Positions 1 through 9,526 of a stretch of 64,000 nucleotides of DNA are shown here, piece after piece. Below the pieces are notes generated by a model. That model made no database searches and was not told where the DNA came from. It worked only from the letters and a program-made list of their open reading frames with translations. Origin of the DNA: Bog-473 sp963821755 (GTDB lineage Bacteria > Actinomycetota > Acidimicrobiia > Acidimicrobiales > RAAP-2); assembly GCA_963821755.1 (NCBI GenBank), contig CAWGEX010000003.1:1-64000 (forward strand), read 5' to 3'. Position 1 is the first letter of the stretch, and every line of letters begins with the position of its first letter. The translations under genes were made by a program, and so were the position numbers.

Positions 1-520
1 GCATCCACCGCAGGGTTGTGTGACGGGGGAACCTAGGCACGCGGGCGACCTCCGATCAAGATCGTCATAGACGAGAGGAGAGACCAACAAAGTCTGTCAG
101 CTCAGCGACACCAGAACAAGCGATGGAGCTTCTGCACCCTCGTTCTTCTCATGACTACACCGTGACTACGACTCCCCGGCCAAACTCGCGAAACATGGTG
201 AACGGTGGGAAGGTCGCGCGGGGAATAGGTACGAATGATCGACGTCGGCCAACCCTGGGAAGGATGCAATCGCACTTCTAGTCCGTACCGCGGAGGTTCG
301 AGCGCTGCTGGGGGGCGCTGGTCAGAGGCAGTGTTTGTAGAGGTCTTCGCAGACGACGGTTCCAGCATTCGGAACTGGTGATGCGCATCCTCTTCTACGA
401 AGAGGAGCTCGGGCGGAAGGCATCCGGTGACTCGGCTAGACGACGATCGTCGTCCCCAAAAGCGCACGTCATCTGCGGCGAGAACGTACCGGGGCCAGAC
501 AACTCGGCCGGACGGACTAC
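1..520. other. Region without a supported gene
   Basis: I see no protein I can support here. An open frame covers much of the minus strand, but its translation is rich in Arg and Ser, has no domain, and lacks a ribosome binding site. Two small structures stand out: a hairpin with arms CCTCTTC and GAAGAGG around a 3-nt loop at 389-405, and a 16-bp perfect palindrome at 439-454. The region lies downstream of the Ig-like surface gene. Confidence 0.5.
439..454. repeat. 16-bp perfect palindrome
   Basis: GACGACGATCGTCGTC equals its own reverse complement. It lies about 65 bp past the stop codon of the Ig-like surface gene. It could be a protein binding site or chance. No flanking repeat copies were noticed. 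Confidence 0.5.
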
Positions 521-2435
521 TCAACGGTGAGAGAGTCGACGGTGTCTGAGGCGACGGGAGAACAGCAGACTACCCGTCGTTCCTGAGAAGGACCCGGTCG
601 CCGTCGTCACGGAGAGATTTATCTGATAGCTCTCCTCGAGGTTTCCTCCAACGATCTGTTCGGTGACCGTGCCTGGGGCACTGCCGCTCAGCGTGCCAAC
701 GCCGGTCGTAATGGTGAAGGACCCGGTGTACGTGACCGGATCTGAAACGCAGCCGGCAATGTGGAGGGTCACGTTACCCACGGCCGCGCTACCAGGGTAT
801 GCCGCGTCGAAATTCAAATGCACGATGAGACAACCGCTGCCGCCGGGCGACCCCGTCGTGGTCGCCGTGAACGACGAGTTGGCAAGGTCGGCAAGGCCCG
901 GATTGGCCACGGTGACGGTGACGCCCGGACTCGTACCGGTCAGGCCACCGGGATAGGCAGCGACACTTTGGAGTGTGTAGGTGCCGTTGGGCACGGTCGT
1001 CGTGTTCCACTGGGCCAGCCAGCCGTAGTAGGTGGGCGTGGCCGTGGCGACAACCTGGTCAGTGAGCGTCCCGCCGGTGAGCTCGAACTTTGACGCTTGT
1101 CACGTTGGCTGAGGCACTGGCGTCCAAGAGCGCGGCCGTCCCCGACTCGGTGGCCCCATTCGACGGGATGACCACACTCGTGGTGGGAGGGTTACTAACG
1201 GTGACGTTGACGCCCGAACTGAATGTGGTCCCAGCCGAATTAGAGGCCACAGACGATAAGACATACGAGCCGTTGGGAACACTCGTGGTGTTCCAGTTGC
1301 ACAAGTACCCGAAGTAGGTCGGCGTCGCCGTACAGAGTATCGGGCCGTAAAAGCCGTAGACCCCGCCGAACAGCTGGAACTCGACGCTGGTGGCGTTCGA
1401 GGCTGAGGCACCAAGCAGGGTCGATCCGGACAGCGTCGCCCCATTCGACGGAATAACCACGCTCGTGGTGGGAGGATTATTGATGAAGAGGGGAGCCGAA
1501 GCACTGTTGCTCAGCGGTAGCCCGTCGAGTGTGCCACCCACCTGAACATTGACGGTCTCCGGACCCGCCACGGTGGGCGGGATCGAAAACCCCCCCGAGA
1601 TAATCGGCGGTGAAAAAGTACTTCCGTTGTAGGTTGCCGGCGCAACATGGATATTCGACGACACCGGAACCACGTTGCCATGTGGGTCCACGAGGGTCAC
1701 CGTCACCGTCGGCGGCGAACTCGCACCTCCGAGCGCCGCCTCAAGAGCTGCCAACGTGGATAACCACCAATAGGTGGTCGCTCCGGGAGCGTCACTGACC
1801 GATACTGTTTGATTCGGAACCGCCCTCAAGGCCGAAAGGGCCAGCGTCGGATTCGGAGGGAGGAAGGGGAATCCGGAATATTCGAACACCCCACTTCCGG
1901 CGGCCACGGGTTTGAAGGTTGTGAGGTCGATCATCGCCACCGCGCAGCCGATCAGTCCCGAGTTCGCTTCTTTTTGTGTTGGGGGACAGCTGGCATTCGG
2001 GTCGAGGGGCTGGAACGTTGGTACGGTCCAGGTGAGGTTCAGGTTGCCGGAAAGATCGGAGATCGGCAAGGCCTCAGACGCAAGATCAATCTCGGGCAGC
2101 GCGGACAGCACGGCCATTAGACCCGGCAACGAGACAATGTGACCGGATAACAGCGGCGCTGCCGCCGGATCGATGCCAAGGAGCAGACTCGTCCCTACGA
2201 ACAGATAAGGGTGCAGCGGAGGCAAGCCCTTGCAGCTGATGGCGATCTTGCTGCCCGCCGACACTCCGGTCACGAGCGGGAGTGCGCTTCCATTGAATGT
2301 GCATTGGGGCCCTGTGCTGGCGGCCTGGGGAGCGATCACGGCACCCGCCGTAGCGCCCGGACTAACGAACGCAATGCTCCATAGGAACAGGACAGATATG
2401 GCCACGAAGACCTTGCTGAAACGGACCGGCAACAT
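521..2435 (-). CDS. Secreted bacterial Ig-like repeat protein, interrupted by a frameshift
   Basis: A probable surface or secreted protein of about 637 residues once one frame break is repaired. The N-terminus has a signal peptide: Arg/Lys near the start, a hydrophobic core around residues 9-25, and Ala-rich sequence after it. The C-terminal half holds tandem modules that begin NPPTTSVVIPSNGAT and end in VPNGSYVL or VPNGTYTL, the pattern of bacterial Ig-like (Big_9-type) domains found in actinobacterial exoproteins. The frame breaks at the TTT run at 1089-1091: deleting one base joins VTSVK to FELTGG and continues the second module to the stop at 521. ATG 2435 follows an AGGGGG ribosome binding site. 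The function is probably adhesion or envelope association (inference). The break may be a sequencing indel. Confidence 0.8.
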
Positions 2436-2860
2436 GGCAGCCCCCCTGATTCATTGCGACAACTTCCTTTGGTCAAGGTACCACGCAGTGTTGGTGGCCG
2501 CTCCCAACGGAATGGCCCTTCTGTTGCCAGTAAGTCCCTCCGAATCCATCTCTACTGGGAGAGCGGGGCAACGTCGAAACAGGCGCTAAGGGGCTGGCCT
2601 ACGAGCTACGGGACAAACGGGTGGTGCGCCGGAAGAGTGCACCGCAAGACGAACGGCCTCACCCACAAGTTCCTCACGTGGTTAGGGCTTAGGTCGCGCT
2701 GACGCGCAGAAACCGGAGCCTGGTGCTCCGTCGATGGCGGTTTCGGAGGTCAGGTACCGGTAGCAACATCACCCGATGAGAAAATGACTTCTGTCGGGTT
2801 GCAATCCCTCCCTAGAATTCGGGCCACGGTTGACGGCGCGAGTCTGGAAGAATCTCCGAC
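2436..2860. other. Intergenic region between divergent genes
   Basis: About 425 bases separate the minus-strand Ig protein from the plus-strand membrane-protein unit. It should hold promoters for both directions. I see no convincing paired -35/-10 boxes and no recognisable gene; short open frames here have no ribosome binding site or domain. Confidence 0.4.
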
Positions 2861-2971
2861 GTGAGCCGTTTGGAACCACGCACGCCTGCGTCGGTGAGCG
2901 ATGTCGGCCTTGCGGTGCTCGGCGCCGTCAATCCACTAGGGCAGCCCGACGGATCAGATCCCAAGACGTGA
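2861..2971 (+). CDS. Possible short ORF coupled to the membrane-protein gene
   Basis: A 36-codon frame from GTG 2861 whose TGA overlaps a GTG start of the next gene in a GTGA arrangement. The translation (ending NPLGQPDGSDPKT) has balanced composition and could be a real small peptide or the tail of a decayed gene. There is no clear Shine-Dalgarno sequence and I recognise no family. Confidence 0.25.
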   Translation: MSRLEPRTPASVSDVGLAVLGAVNPLGQPDGSDPKT

Positions 2972-4458
2972 GAGATCGAAGCGTCCGTGCTTCAATGAGG
3001 AAGAAGTTGGTCGGGTTTCTCCGTGCTCCGGCGAGAAGGAAACTGCTCGGGATCCTTACGGTGGCTGGGTTTGCCCTTCCTGTTCTGGCCTACTTTGCAT
3101 TCGTCAATCGATACGCGGTGAATGTGCTCCTTTTCGACCAATGGAGCGACGTGGCCCTGGTCGAAAAGGCGTTCTCAGGGCATCTGAGCTTGGGTGATCT
3201 CTGGGCACAGCACAACGAGAACCGAATCCTGTTTCCCAACCTTATCGTCCTGGCTCTCGCCTATACCACCCACCTCAACATCCGCACTGAAGAATTCATC
3301 AGCGCCGTCTTGCTCGTCGGCTCCATCTTCCTCATCATCTGGACTCACCGACGCCGGTCACCGGGCACTCCCTTGATCTGGTACTGCCCAGTCGCCATCC
3401 TTATGCTTTCGTGGGCGCAGTTCGAGAACGCCCTCTGGGGATTTCAGATCGCCTGGTATGTCGTGATGATCTGCTTTGCGGGCACGCTGGCTGTGCTCGA
3501 CCGCGAGCACGTGAGCGGCCCCACCTTGGCCATGGGCGCGGCGATCGCGGTCATCGGCAGTTTCTCGTCGCTCCAGGGGCTGCTCATCTGGCCGGCAGTC
3601 CTTCTCCTTCTGTTGTACCGGCGCCGTTCATGGAAGTTGCTCGCTGCTTGGGTCGGCGGGGCGGTGGCCACCGTCGGGGTGTACTACTACCACTTCAGCT
3701 CGTCCCAGTTGGGCTACAGCCCGATCAGCCCTTTCCTTCATCCTGCGTTCGAGGTCAAGCTGTTCTTCTTCTCTCTGGGCAACGTCACAGGAAAGCCGCT
3801 TTCGGTCGGCCTTGTTTTCTTCCCCAACCACGACCACCCCTCGCTGGGCACAGCGAGCCCATGGATTATCGCATTCGGGGTAGTCATCTTCATCACAGCC
3901 GTGTTCGCCGTGATAAGGACCGGCTTACGAGACGACACGGGCAAGCCGGAGGCTCTCGGTGTGTCGCTGATCCTCTTCGCCTTCGGGTTCGACGGCCTCA
4001 CCGCGATTGGGCGGGGACTATACGGCTATGCGGGGGTGAGCGCCTCCAGGTACACCACATACACCATGTTGGCCCTAGTGGGATCGTACCTGATCGTGAT
4101 TAGCCGCAACTCTCCTGGTCAGATCCAAACCCCGGCGCGGCGATCCTCGTCGGTCGACCCTTCGCTGCGAGCGACGACATTACGTGTTTTCCGGCCGGCA
4201 CTCGCAGTCGGGGTCACCGCCCTCCCGGTCGTTGTCGTCACCTGCGTTCTCATCCAGGCATTCTCCGGCTATTACAACGGCTTGTCAGGAGGCCAGAACG
4301 ATCACGCCATTCAGGTACAGGCGACCAAGGTCCTCCGCAACTACCAATCCGAGCAGGACCAGCTCATCTACTACATCCCCACCGAGTTCCTGCCGGTGAA
4401 GTTCCAGTTGATTCGCGGCGCCCAGCGGGACAAGCTCAGCTTGTTCGCTTCGCCCTGA
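2968..4458 (+). CDS. Polytopic membrane protein, uncharacterised
   Basis: About 496 residues with roughly ten hydrophobic segments, so an inner-membrane protein. After the first segment comes a loop containing LLFDQWSDVALV and then LWAQHNENRILFPNLI, a combination I know from uncharacterised polytopic proteins in polysaccharide or cell-surface loci that resemble lipid-dependent (GT-C-like) glycosyltransferases. No enzyme activity can be read directly. GTG 2968 is chosen because it overlaps the TGA of a short upstream frame; ATG 2995 (MRKKLVGF) is an equally possible start and leaves the first membrane segment intact. It is convergent with the GT2 gene downstream. The context suggests surface glycan assembly (inference). 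Confidence 0.75.
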   Translation: MRDRSVRASMRKKLVGFLRAPARRKLLGILTVAGFALPVLAYFAFVNRYAVNVLLFDQWSDVALVEKAFSGHLSLGDLWAQHNENRILFPNLIVLALAYTTHLNIRTEEFISAVLLVGSIFLIIWTHRRRSPGTPLIWYCPVAILMLSWAQFENALWGFQIAWYVVMICFAGTLAVLDREHVSGPTLAMGAAIAVIGSFSSLQGLLIWPAVLLLLLYRRRSWKLLAAWVGGAVATVGVYYYHFSSSQLGYSPISPFLHPAFEVKLFFFSLGNVTGKPLSVGLVFFPNHDHPSLGTASPWIIAFGVVIFITAVFAVIRTGLRDDTGKPEALGVSLILFAFGFDGLTAIGRGLYGYAGVSASRYTTYTMLALVGSYLIVISRNSPGQIQTPARRSSSVDPSLRATTLRVFRPALAVGVTALPVVVVTCVLIQAFSGYYNGLSGGQNDHAIQVQATKVLRNYQSEQDQLIYYIPTEFLPVKFQLIRGAQRDKLSLFASP

Positions 4459-4508
4459 GAGGCACAACTACTTGAGCGCAGTGGCCGATCACGATCGAGA
4501 CGGCGCAG

Positions 4509-5363
4509 TCATCCAGGCCAGACGGATTCAGAGGGCATGGACCGTTCACGCATGGGCTCAACGGGATACCGGACACCGAGCTTCCCCCTTGCTCCGTCCG
4601 AGAGTCCCCGAGCCATCACCGCCAAGCGGCGCAGGCGCCCACCCTTCTCACGCAGAATCGCCCGCGCCAACAACATTGACATATTGCGCGGATAGCGACC
4701 AAGGCGGCGCTTCACACGCAGATGGACGTAGAGCATGTTCCGGGACTCGTAGTAGTACTTCCAAAGCGGTACGCCCTCACCGTGCCGGATGGGGTCGTGG
4801 TCAACGAGAGCCTCATTGACGACCTGCCAGTTGTATCCGGCCTCGGGAATCCGCCACTGCAGGTACTCGGTATCCTCCGCCCACCAGAACAGCTCCGCCA
4901 TTGGGAACCCGACTGCTTCGATGATCTGGCGGGCGACGATGAAGCCACACCAGGATGGCCATAGTTCGCACACGCCGTTGGGTTGCCGGGAGATCGGGAA
5001 CACGAACGCGGAATCAGGATCCCGCCGGGCCACTCCCCACAGTCGCTCGAGGCAGTGCTCGTCCGGCACCATGTCGTCGTCGAGCACCCAGGCGTGTCGG
5101 AAGTCGGAGGTGAGGAATTCGGCGAGCGCCTGGGCGTAGCCCCCGGCCGGCCCGGTGTTCACTTCCGACCGCACCACCCAGGTGGGCAGCCCAGCGCCCG
5201 TCGGGTCACCGAGCGACACCGGGGGACGGCTGGCGTTGTCCACCACCAGCACGGATTCGGGTGGAAGGGTCTGGCTCGCGATGGCCCTCAGACATCGGGC
5301 GAGCGAATCGGGCGCATTGTGTGTCAGGACGACCGCCATGATTCGCCGATCAGTGTCTCCCAC
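4509..5363 (-). CDS. Glycosyltransferase family 2
   Basis: A 284-residue cytoplasmic or membrane-associated GT-A-fold glycosyltransferase. The nucleotide-binding start VVLTHNAP lies near residues 11-18, VDNAS at 41-45, the metal-binding LDDDM at 94-98 (the DxD position), and a WWAEDTEY segment near 160-168 supplies the likely catalytic base. This resembles galactofuranosyl/rhamnosyl-type GT2 enzymes; the sugar is not predictable. GTG 5363 is chosen because AAGGAGGG sits just upstream; an ATG further upstream would add a tail with no similarity to the family. It is divergent from the small membrane protein at 5461 and convergent with the membrane protein at 2968. Confidence 0.88.
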   Translation of the reverse strand: MGDTDRRIMAVVLTHNAPDSLARCLRAIASQTLPPESVLVVDNASRPPVSLGDPTGAGLPTWVVRSEVNTGPAGGYAQALAEFLTSDFRHAWVLDDDMVPDEHCLERLWGVARRDPDSAFVFPISRQPNGVCELWPSWCGFIVARQIIEAVGFPMAELFWWAEDTEYLQWRIPEAGYNWQVVNEALVDHDPIRHGEGVPLWKYYYESRNMLYVHLRVKRRLGRYPRNMSMLLARAILREKGGRLRRLAVMARGLSDGARGKLGVRYPVEPMRERSMPSESVWPG

Positions 5364-5460
5364 GCCGCCCTCCTTTCTCCGCTCTCGGGGCCGTGTGGGC
5401 CAACATGTAATCATGCCGAGCGGTCTATCCTTACTGGGTCCCCTCAGAGACCGGTTCAGC

Positions 5461-5706
5461 ATGTCCCCAAATGACCCAGAGATCGAGACATCCCGGATCA
5501 GAACCAGGTTCTACCTCATTTCGTCAGCGCTATTCCTCGTCCTTGCTGCCGTGTCGTGGTGGCTTGCCCAAGGCATGCAGGGCAACCGACGCATCGCTGT
5601 CGAGTTCTTTGTGGTGGTGTTTGTCTCAATTGGAATAGCAGTATTGGCCATCGGGCTCGTGTTTGCCGTCCTTTCCCACAAGTCCTCTCGCAAGGAGCGC
5701 GGTTAG
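5461..5706 (+). CDS. Small two-helix membrane protein
   Basis: An 81-residue protein from ATG 5461. It has a charged N-terminus, a hydrophobic helix around residues 19-36 (YLISSALFLVLAAVSWWLA), a short basic loop, a second helix around 46-68, and a Lys/Arg-rich C-terminus. I recognise no family. It is divergent from the GT2 gene and followed by a nested inverted repeat that may terminate transcription. The ribosome binding site is weak, so the start is uncertain, but the hydrophobic pattern supports a real product. Confidence 0.6.
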   Translation: MSPNDPEIETSRIRTRFYLISSALFLVLAAVSWWLAQGMQGNRRIAVEFFVVVFVSIGIAVLAIGLVFAVLSHKSSRKERG

Positions 5707-5709
5707 TCA

Positions 5710-5772
5710 GACCGCCCAGTAAGGGACCGCTTGGAAATCCGCTGACCAGGGAAGGTCAGCGTCTTGGCGGTC
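5710..5772 (+). terminator. Nested inverted repeat, possible terminator
   Basis: Outer arms GACCGCC (5710-5716) and GGCGGTC (5766-5772) enclose an 8-bp perfect hairpin, CGCTGACC (5740-5747) and GGTCAGCG (5754-5761) with loop AGGGAA. It begins just after the stop codon of the small membrane protein. There is no strong T run, so intrinsic termination is only likely, not certain. Confidence 0.5.
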
Positions 5773-6060
5773 CATCCATGGATGACGACCGTGCTGGCTA
5801 CTGTGCCACGAGGAGGATCGATGGGTGCCGCTTGTCGATGGCTTTGTATTCACCCCTTGCATGCGTGCGGAGTCCTCAAGTCATTCTGCACGGGGCCCAG
5901 CCACGAGGCTGCAGTCGCCGCACCGCCTTCATCAGCGATCATCCGGTGTCGGGAGCTCATTCGGCTAGCCTTCAGTATCGCAATCGCTCTGAATTTCGCG
6001 GGCCGACGACGAGTGAGAACCGCGACTCCTCTCGTTGAAACCGGACTTCTTCGCTGAGAT
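5773..6060. other. Intergenic region before the GT4 gene
   Basis: No supported gene. Open frames here translate to low-complexity Arg/Ala sequence and lack ribosome binding sites. The promoter of the GT4 gene should be in this stretch but I cannot assign boxes. Confidence 0.4.
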
Positions 6061-7236
6061 ATGGGTACGAGCGACCAGCGGGTCCTTACAATCGCCAATC
6101 ATCTCGGATCAGTAGGAGGCACCGAGTCCGCGCAGCTCGCCATTTTCCGGAGCCTCGCCGAACGTGGATGGGTGGTGGATCTTCTCTACATCAGCCAGGG
6201 TGATTACTGGTCGGAGTGGAAAGCGCTGGCCACGACGACGACGCGAATCCGAGCCAGCACCCCCACACGTTCCTCTCCTGTTGCCTCAAGCATCGAGACC
6301 ATCAGGGGGGCGATCTCAGGAACGCGCGCGTCGCCGTCCGTCGTCTATGTTCACAACGCTGGGGACGCACCCATCGGTCTCATGATCGGAGCGGCGGCAC
6401 GCGCACGGGTGGTGGCGCATCTACATTTACCGCCTCCCTTCCGCCAGCCGCCCTGGCTGAATGCTTTGATCCGCCGAACCAGCGCGGTCATCATGCCCTC
6501 ATCTGATACCGCAGAGCGGTGGACCACCGCGGCCAGACTGGATCCGGCCACGGTCTCGGTTATTCCCACCGGCATCGACACCAATCGCTTCATCCCACTC
6601 GGAGTCGAGAAACGTATCGACGTGCGAGCCCGGATCAGTGTCGGTGATGAGGAGCCAATGATCCTCTTCGTAGGCCGTCTCGAACGTATTAAGGGTGCTC
6701 ATTTCCTCATCGATTCAGTGCGCCGCCTTTCTATCCCAGCTCATGTCGTCCTGGTCGGCGAGCCCGAATCCAGCGCGTATCTTTCGGAGCTGCACGACGC
6801 AGCGCGGGGGTGCCGCGTGACGTTTCTTGGCCACCGTTCGGATGTTCCCGACTTGATGGCTGCTGCAGACTTGCTGGTTGTTCCGAGTAATTGGTTCGAG
6901 CCTCAGGGCCTGGTCGTCGGGGAAGCGATGGCGTGTGGGATACCCGTGGTGGCGTCGGATATCGGAGGACTTGCTGCCATGATGCGGGGGTTTCCCGAGA
7001 ACCTCGTCCCGCCTGGGGATCCGGCGCGCCTCAAGTGGGCCATCGAAACCTGCATGAACTGGCGAAAGAACGACCCGGAACTCGGCTCCCGCTCGAGGGT
7101 CTGGGTTGAAGAGCACATGTCTTTGAGCCGAACCATCGACGCGGTAGATGAGGTGATTACCGCGGCCCTCCGCCATCGACCCCGAACCGCTCCGTTCGGG
7201 TTGCTCCGGTCGCGACGCGTTCGTGCAACATTGTGA
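6061..7236 (+). CDS. Glycosyltransferase family 4 (GT-B fold)
   Basis: A 391-residue GT-B enzyme that transfers a sugar from a nucleotide donor, probably to a lipid-linked or surface glycan. The N-terminal domain opens with a Gly-rich acceptor loop (LGSVGGTESAQLAI, residues 15-28). The C-terminal donor domain begins around residue 200 with ILFVGRLERIKG and contains the EAMACGIPVVASDIGGL signature of the E-x7-E region near residues 285-305. Length is normal for the family. ATG 6061 has only a weak ribosome binding site. A GT2 relic and a PIG-L deacetylase follow on the same strand, so the locus probably once made a deacetylated glycan (inference). Confidence 0.88.
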   Translation: MGTSDQRVLTIANHLGSVGGTESAQLAIFRSLAERGWVVDLLYISQGDYWSEWKALATTTTRIRASTPTRSSPVASSIETIRGAISGTRASPSVVYVHNAGDAPIGLMIGAAARARVVAHLHLPPPFRQPPWLNALIRRTSAVIMPSSDTAERWTTAARLDPATVSVIPTGIDTNRFIPLGVEKRIDVRARISVGDEEPMILFVGRLERIKGAHFLIDSVRRLSIPAHVVLVGEPESSAYLSELHDAARGCRVTFLGHRSDVPDLMAAADLLVVPSNWFEPQGLVVGEAMACGIPVVASDIGGLAAMMRGFPENLVPPGDPARLKWAIETCMNWRKNDPELGSRSRVWVEEHMSLSRTIDAVDEVITAALRHRPRTAPFGLLRSRRVRATL

Positions 7237-7267
7237 ACTCGCGATCGACATCATGGTGCACCAAATG

Positions 7268-7539
7268 GTTTCCTACCCACATTGCCCGCTGCAGGAACGG
7301 CCCGATTGTAGGTCGTGAAGCGGCATTCTCCGAGCTGGACCAGGACTACCCCATCCGGAGCTGGTCGTAGTGGACGACGGGTGGCCTCTCGCTCCGATTC
7401 GCCGTCAACGCCTTGCCCGGTGTGACCCCATACCCGCGGCCGAAAGATGAATTGCCCGGTGACCGTCCACCGCTTGCCATCCAACTCGGCCTTCGTGTCG
7501 AACAAGGAGACCGCAACGCGCGAGGGAGGGGAACGGTGA
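7268..7539 (+). pseudogene. Relic of a GT2 glycosyltransferase
   Basis: The stretch reads CRNGPIVGREAAFSELDQDYP in one frame (7290 on), hits a stop, and continues after a frame change as PELVVVDDG, the N-terminal signature of a GT2 nucleotide-binding domain. The rest of the domain is missing. A further frame from about 7477 gives NSAFVSNKETATREGGER and ends at TGA 7537-7539, which overlaps the GTG of the PIG-L gene as GTGA. This looks like an internally deleted, frameshifted glycosyltransferase that was once translationally coupled to the deacetylase. Confidence 0.45.
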
Positions 7540-8426
7540 CTTGGGGTGTGTCGCGCCCGCCGATCGGCGCACTCTGGGGATGGGCCCAGGTCGCCCTGGC
7601 CCGGAATGCCACCCAGACCCTCGTCCGAGGCACCGCCCTGGTGCTGTCCCCTCATCCGGACGACGAGACCATCGGATGCGGTCTCCTTCTGGCCGAGATG
7701 GCGCGGGATGGACATTCCACCTGTGTGGCTGTGGCCACCGACGGAGGCGGCGGGTGGTACTCCGCCGCACCCCGGCCGACTCCCGACAACATCGTCCAGA
7801 TCCGGCACGGCGAATGGCACCGCGCCCTTGACGCCCTCAACGTACCCACGGAGGGTCGATTCGAATTCGGCTTTCCCGACGGTACGTTGAGCGATCGCGA
7901 AGGAGAAGTTGTAGAACGGATCGGCGATCTACTCCGGAGACTTTCCCCGTCCGAGGTCCTGGTGACGAAGCCATCGGACCCCCACCCCGATCACCGGGCG
8001 CTGGCCAGGGCCACCCGCCAGGCGGTGATCGACGTCTACGGCTCCAGCCATGAGCCGGGTTCCGAGGGAGCGCGGGAGGCAACCGGAGGGGACCACGGAT
8101 ACGGCTCGCCGCCCGACGTCTACACCTACCGGGTCTACCCGGTGGAAGGTCTGTGGCCGGACGGTCACCCGCCCCGGGCAACCCTGGCCCTGACGCTCCT
8201 GCGGCTCGCTCGGTCGGTAATCGGCCTCATCGGTCAGCGTCCACTGATCCTGCGGGCCGCCAAGTCCCGGTCGGATAAGAGGGCGGCCATCCGAGCCCAT
8301 GAAAGCCAGTGCAAGCTCCTCGACGGTGAGCTCCGTTACGTGTGGCGCTCTGGCGTCGAGCTCTATTGGCCAATGAACGTTCGCTCAGATCCGACCTCAC
8401 CCGGTCCGGACGAACATCCCTACTGA
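7536..8426 (+). CDS. PIG-L family deacetylase
   Basis: A 296-residue zinc-dependent de-N-acetylase of the PIG-L/LmbE family, which includes enzymes removing acetyl groups from GlcNAc-containing substrates such as the mycothiol precursor (MshB) and surface glycans. The first metal motif HPDDE is in SPHPDDETIGCG near residues 41-52, and the second, HPDH, is in DPHPDHRAL near 150. GTG 7536 is supported by GGGAGGGG just upstream and by overlap with the stop of the decayed GT2 frame. With glycosyltransferases upstream, a surface-glycan role is likelier than mycothiol synthesis, but this is inference. Confidence 0.85.
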   Translation: MTWGVSRPPIGALWGWAQVALARNATQTLVRGTALVLSPHPDDETIGCGLLLAEMARDGHSTCVAVATDGGGGWYSAAPRPTPDNIVQIRHGEWHRALDALNVPTEGRFEFGFPDGTLSDREGEVVERIGDLLRRLSPSEVLVTKPSDPHPDHRALARATRQAVIDVYGSSHEPGSEGAREATGGDHGYGSPPDVYTYRVYPVEGLWPDGHPPRATLALTLLRLARSVIGLIGQRPLILRAAKSRSDKRAAIRAHESQCKLLDGELRYVWRSGVELYWPMNVRSDPTSPGPDEHPY

Positions 8427-8535
8427 ACTCGCCGACTCGGCCTTCGAACGGTTGACGACTCTGACGGCGAGGCTGGGCGAGGGGCTGACTTGGAACGGGA
8501 CGACGTGAAAGCGTCGAGTCAGATCACGTTGAGGA

Positions 8536-9465
8536 TCAGGACGCCTTACGACGAGCAGCCTTGGCGGCAGCAGGTTTGGAAGCCTTCTTGGCCGCGGCGA
8601 CACCGACAGATGGCCGCTTTGCAGGTGCCTTCTTGGCGTTCGCCGATACCTTGGGCTGCCCTGACTTTGAGGGCGTCTTGGTCTGAACCGCTGCTTTGAT
8701 GCTGGCGTTCAGGGCGTCCATGAGGTCGACCACCTTGGCCACCGGTGCGCCGGTATTCGCCACGATCTCTTTACCCTGGCTCTTCTCCTCGATGAGCGCC
8801 TCGACCTTCTGGCGGTGAGTGTCGCGGTACCGCTTGGGATCCCATGAGCCCTCCATCGAGTCGATCAGTAGCTGAGCCATCTTGATCTCGCGATCGGTTG
8901 GATCTTCGGCCTTGGGCAGGTCGGGGAGTTCCACGGTGGGGGACCGGACTTCGTCGGCGAAGTACATCGTTTCGAGGGCGATCACCTCACCCTCGGGTCG
9001 GATCGCCACCAGGTACTCCTTGTTTCGCATGACAAACGTGGCGATGGCAACCTTGCCCGACTGCCGCATGGCCTGGTGCAACAAGGCGTACGCCTTGCCG
9101 GCGGATTCACCTTCGGGCGCGAGATAGTAGGTCGTGCGGAAGTACACCGGGTCAATCTCGTCCAACTCGACGAAGTCGGTGATGTCGATATACCTCGACC
9201 GATCAGGCTCAGCCGCGGCCAGCTCGTCATCGGTCAAGATGACGTACTCGCCGCCACCGAGGTCGACCCCCTTGACGATCTTGTCGGATCTGACTTCCTT
9301 ACCGGTCCGCTCATTGACCTTCTTGTACCGAATGCGATCCGAAGTGCCAGACTCGAACTGGTTGAAGTGGATGGTCTTGTCCTGCGTCGCCGGATAGAGA
9401 CCGACCGGGACATTGACCAATCCAAAACTCAGCGCGCCTTTCCAAATTGACCGTGCCATGGCCAT
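8536..9465 (-). CDS. ku: Non-homologous end-joining protein Ku
   Basis: About 309 residues. The start MARSIWKGALSFGLVNVPVGLY is the classic bacterial Ku opening, followed by the beta-barrel core that rings DNA ends (DPVYFRTTYYLAPEG near residue 110) and a helical region around 190-250. The C-terminus is a Lys/Ala-rich extension (KKAPAKRPSVGVAAAKKASK) of the kind that binds DNA in actinobacterial Ku. Bacterial Ku recruits ligase LigD to join double-strand breaks; no ligD lies in this window. ATG 9465 or ATG 9459 may be used; neither has a strong ribosome binding site. Divergent from the gene at 9527. Confidence 0.95.
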   Translation of the reverse strand: MAMARSIWKGALSFGLVNVPVGLYPATQDKTIHFNQFESGTSDRIRYKKVNERTGKEVRSDKIVKGVDLGGGEYVILTDDELAAAEPDRSRYIDITDFVELDEIDPVYFRTTYYLAPEGESAGKAYALLHQAMRQSGKVAIATFVMRNKEYLVAIRPEGEVIALETMYFADEVRSPTVELPDLPKAEDPTDREIKMAQLLIDSMEGSWDPKRYRDTHRQKVEALIEEKSQGKEIVANTGAPVAKVVDLMDALNASIKAAVQTKTPSKSGQPKVSANAKKAPAKRPSVGVAAAKKASKPAAAKAARRKAS

Positions 9466-9496
9466 ATCTTTACCCAGGTCAGGCCCAATCCACCAA

Positions 9497-9518
9497 TGTG
9501 TCACACCCCCTCGACACA
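9497..9518. promoter_or_regulatory. Inverted repeat between divergent ku and 9527 genes
   Basis: TGTGTC (9497-9502), 10 nt, then GACACA (9513-9518): a dyad of operator size in the 61-bp gap between two divergent genes. It could bind a dimeric regulator of both. This is inference from geometry alone. Confidence 0.3.
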
Positions 9519-9526
9519 CTGGGCAG

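Noticed and set aside
102..524. 140-codon minus-strand frame
   Set aside because: No ribosome binding site, no domain, Arg/Ser-rich translation; it overlaps the end of the Ig gene only by chance.
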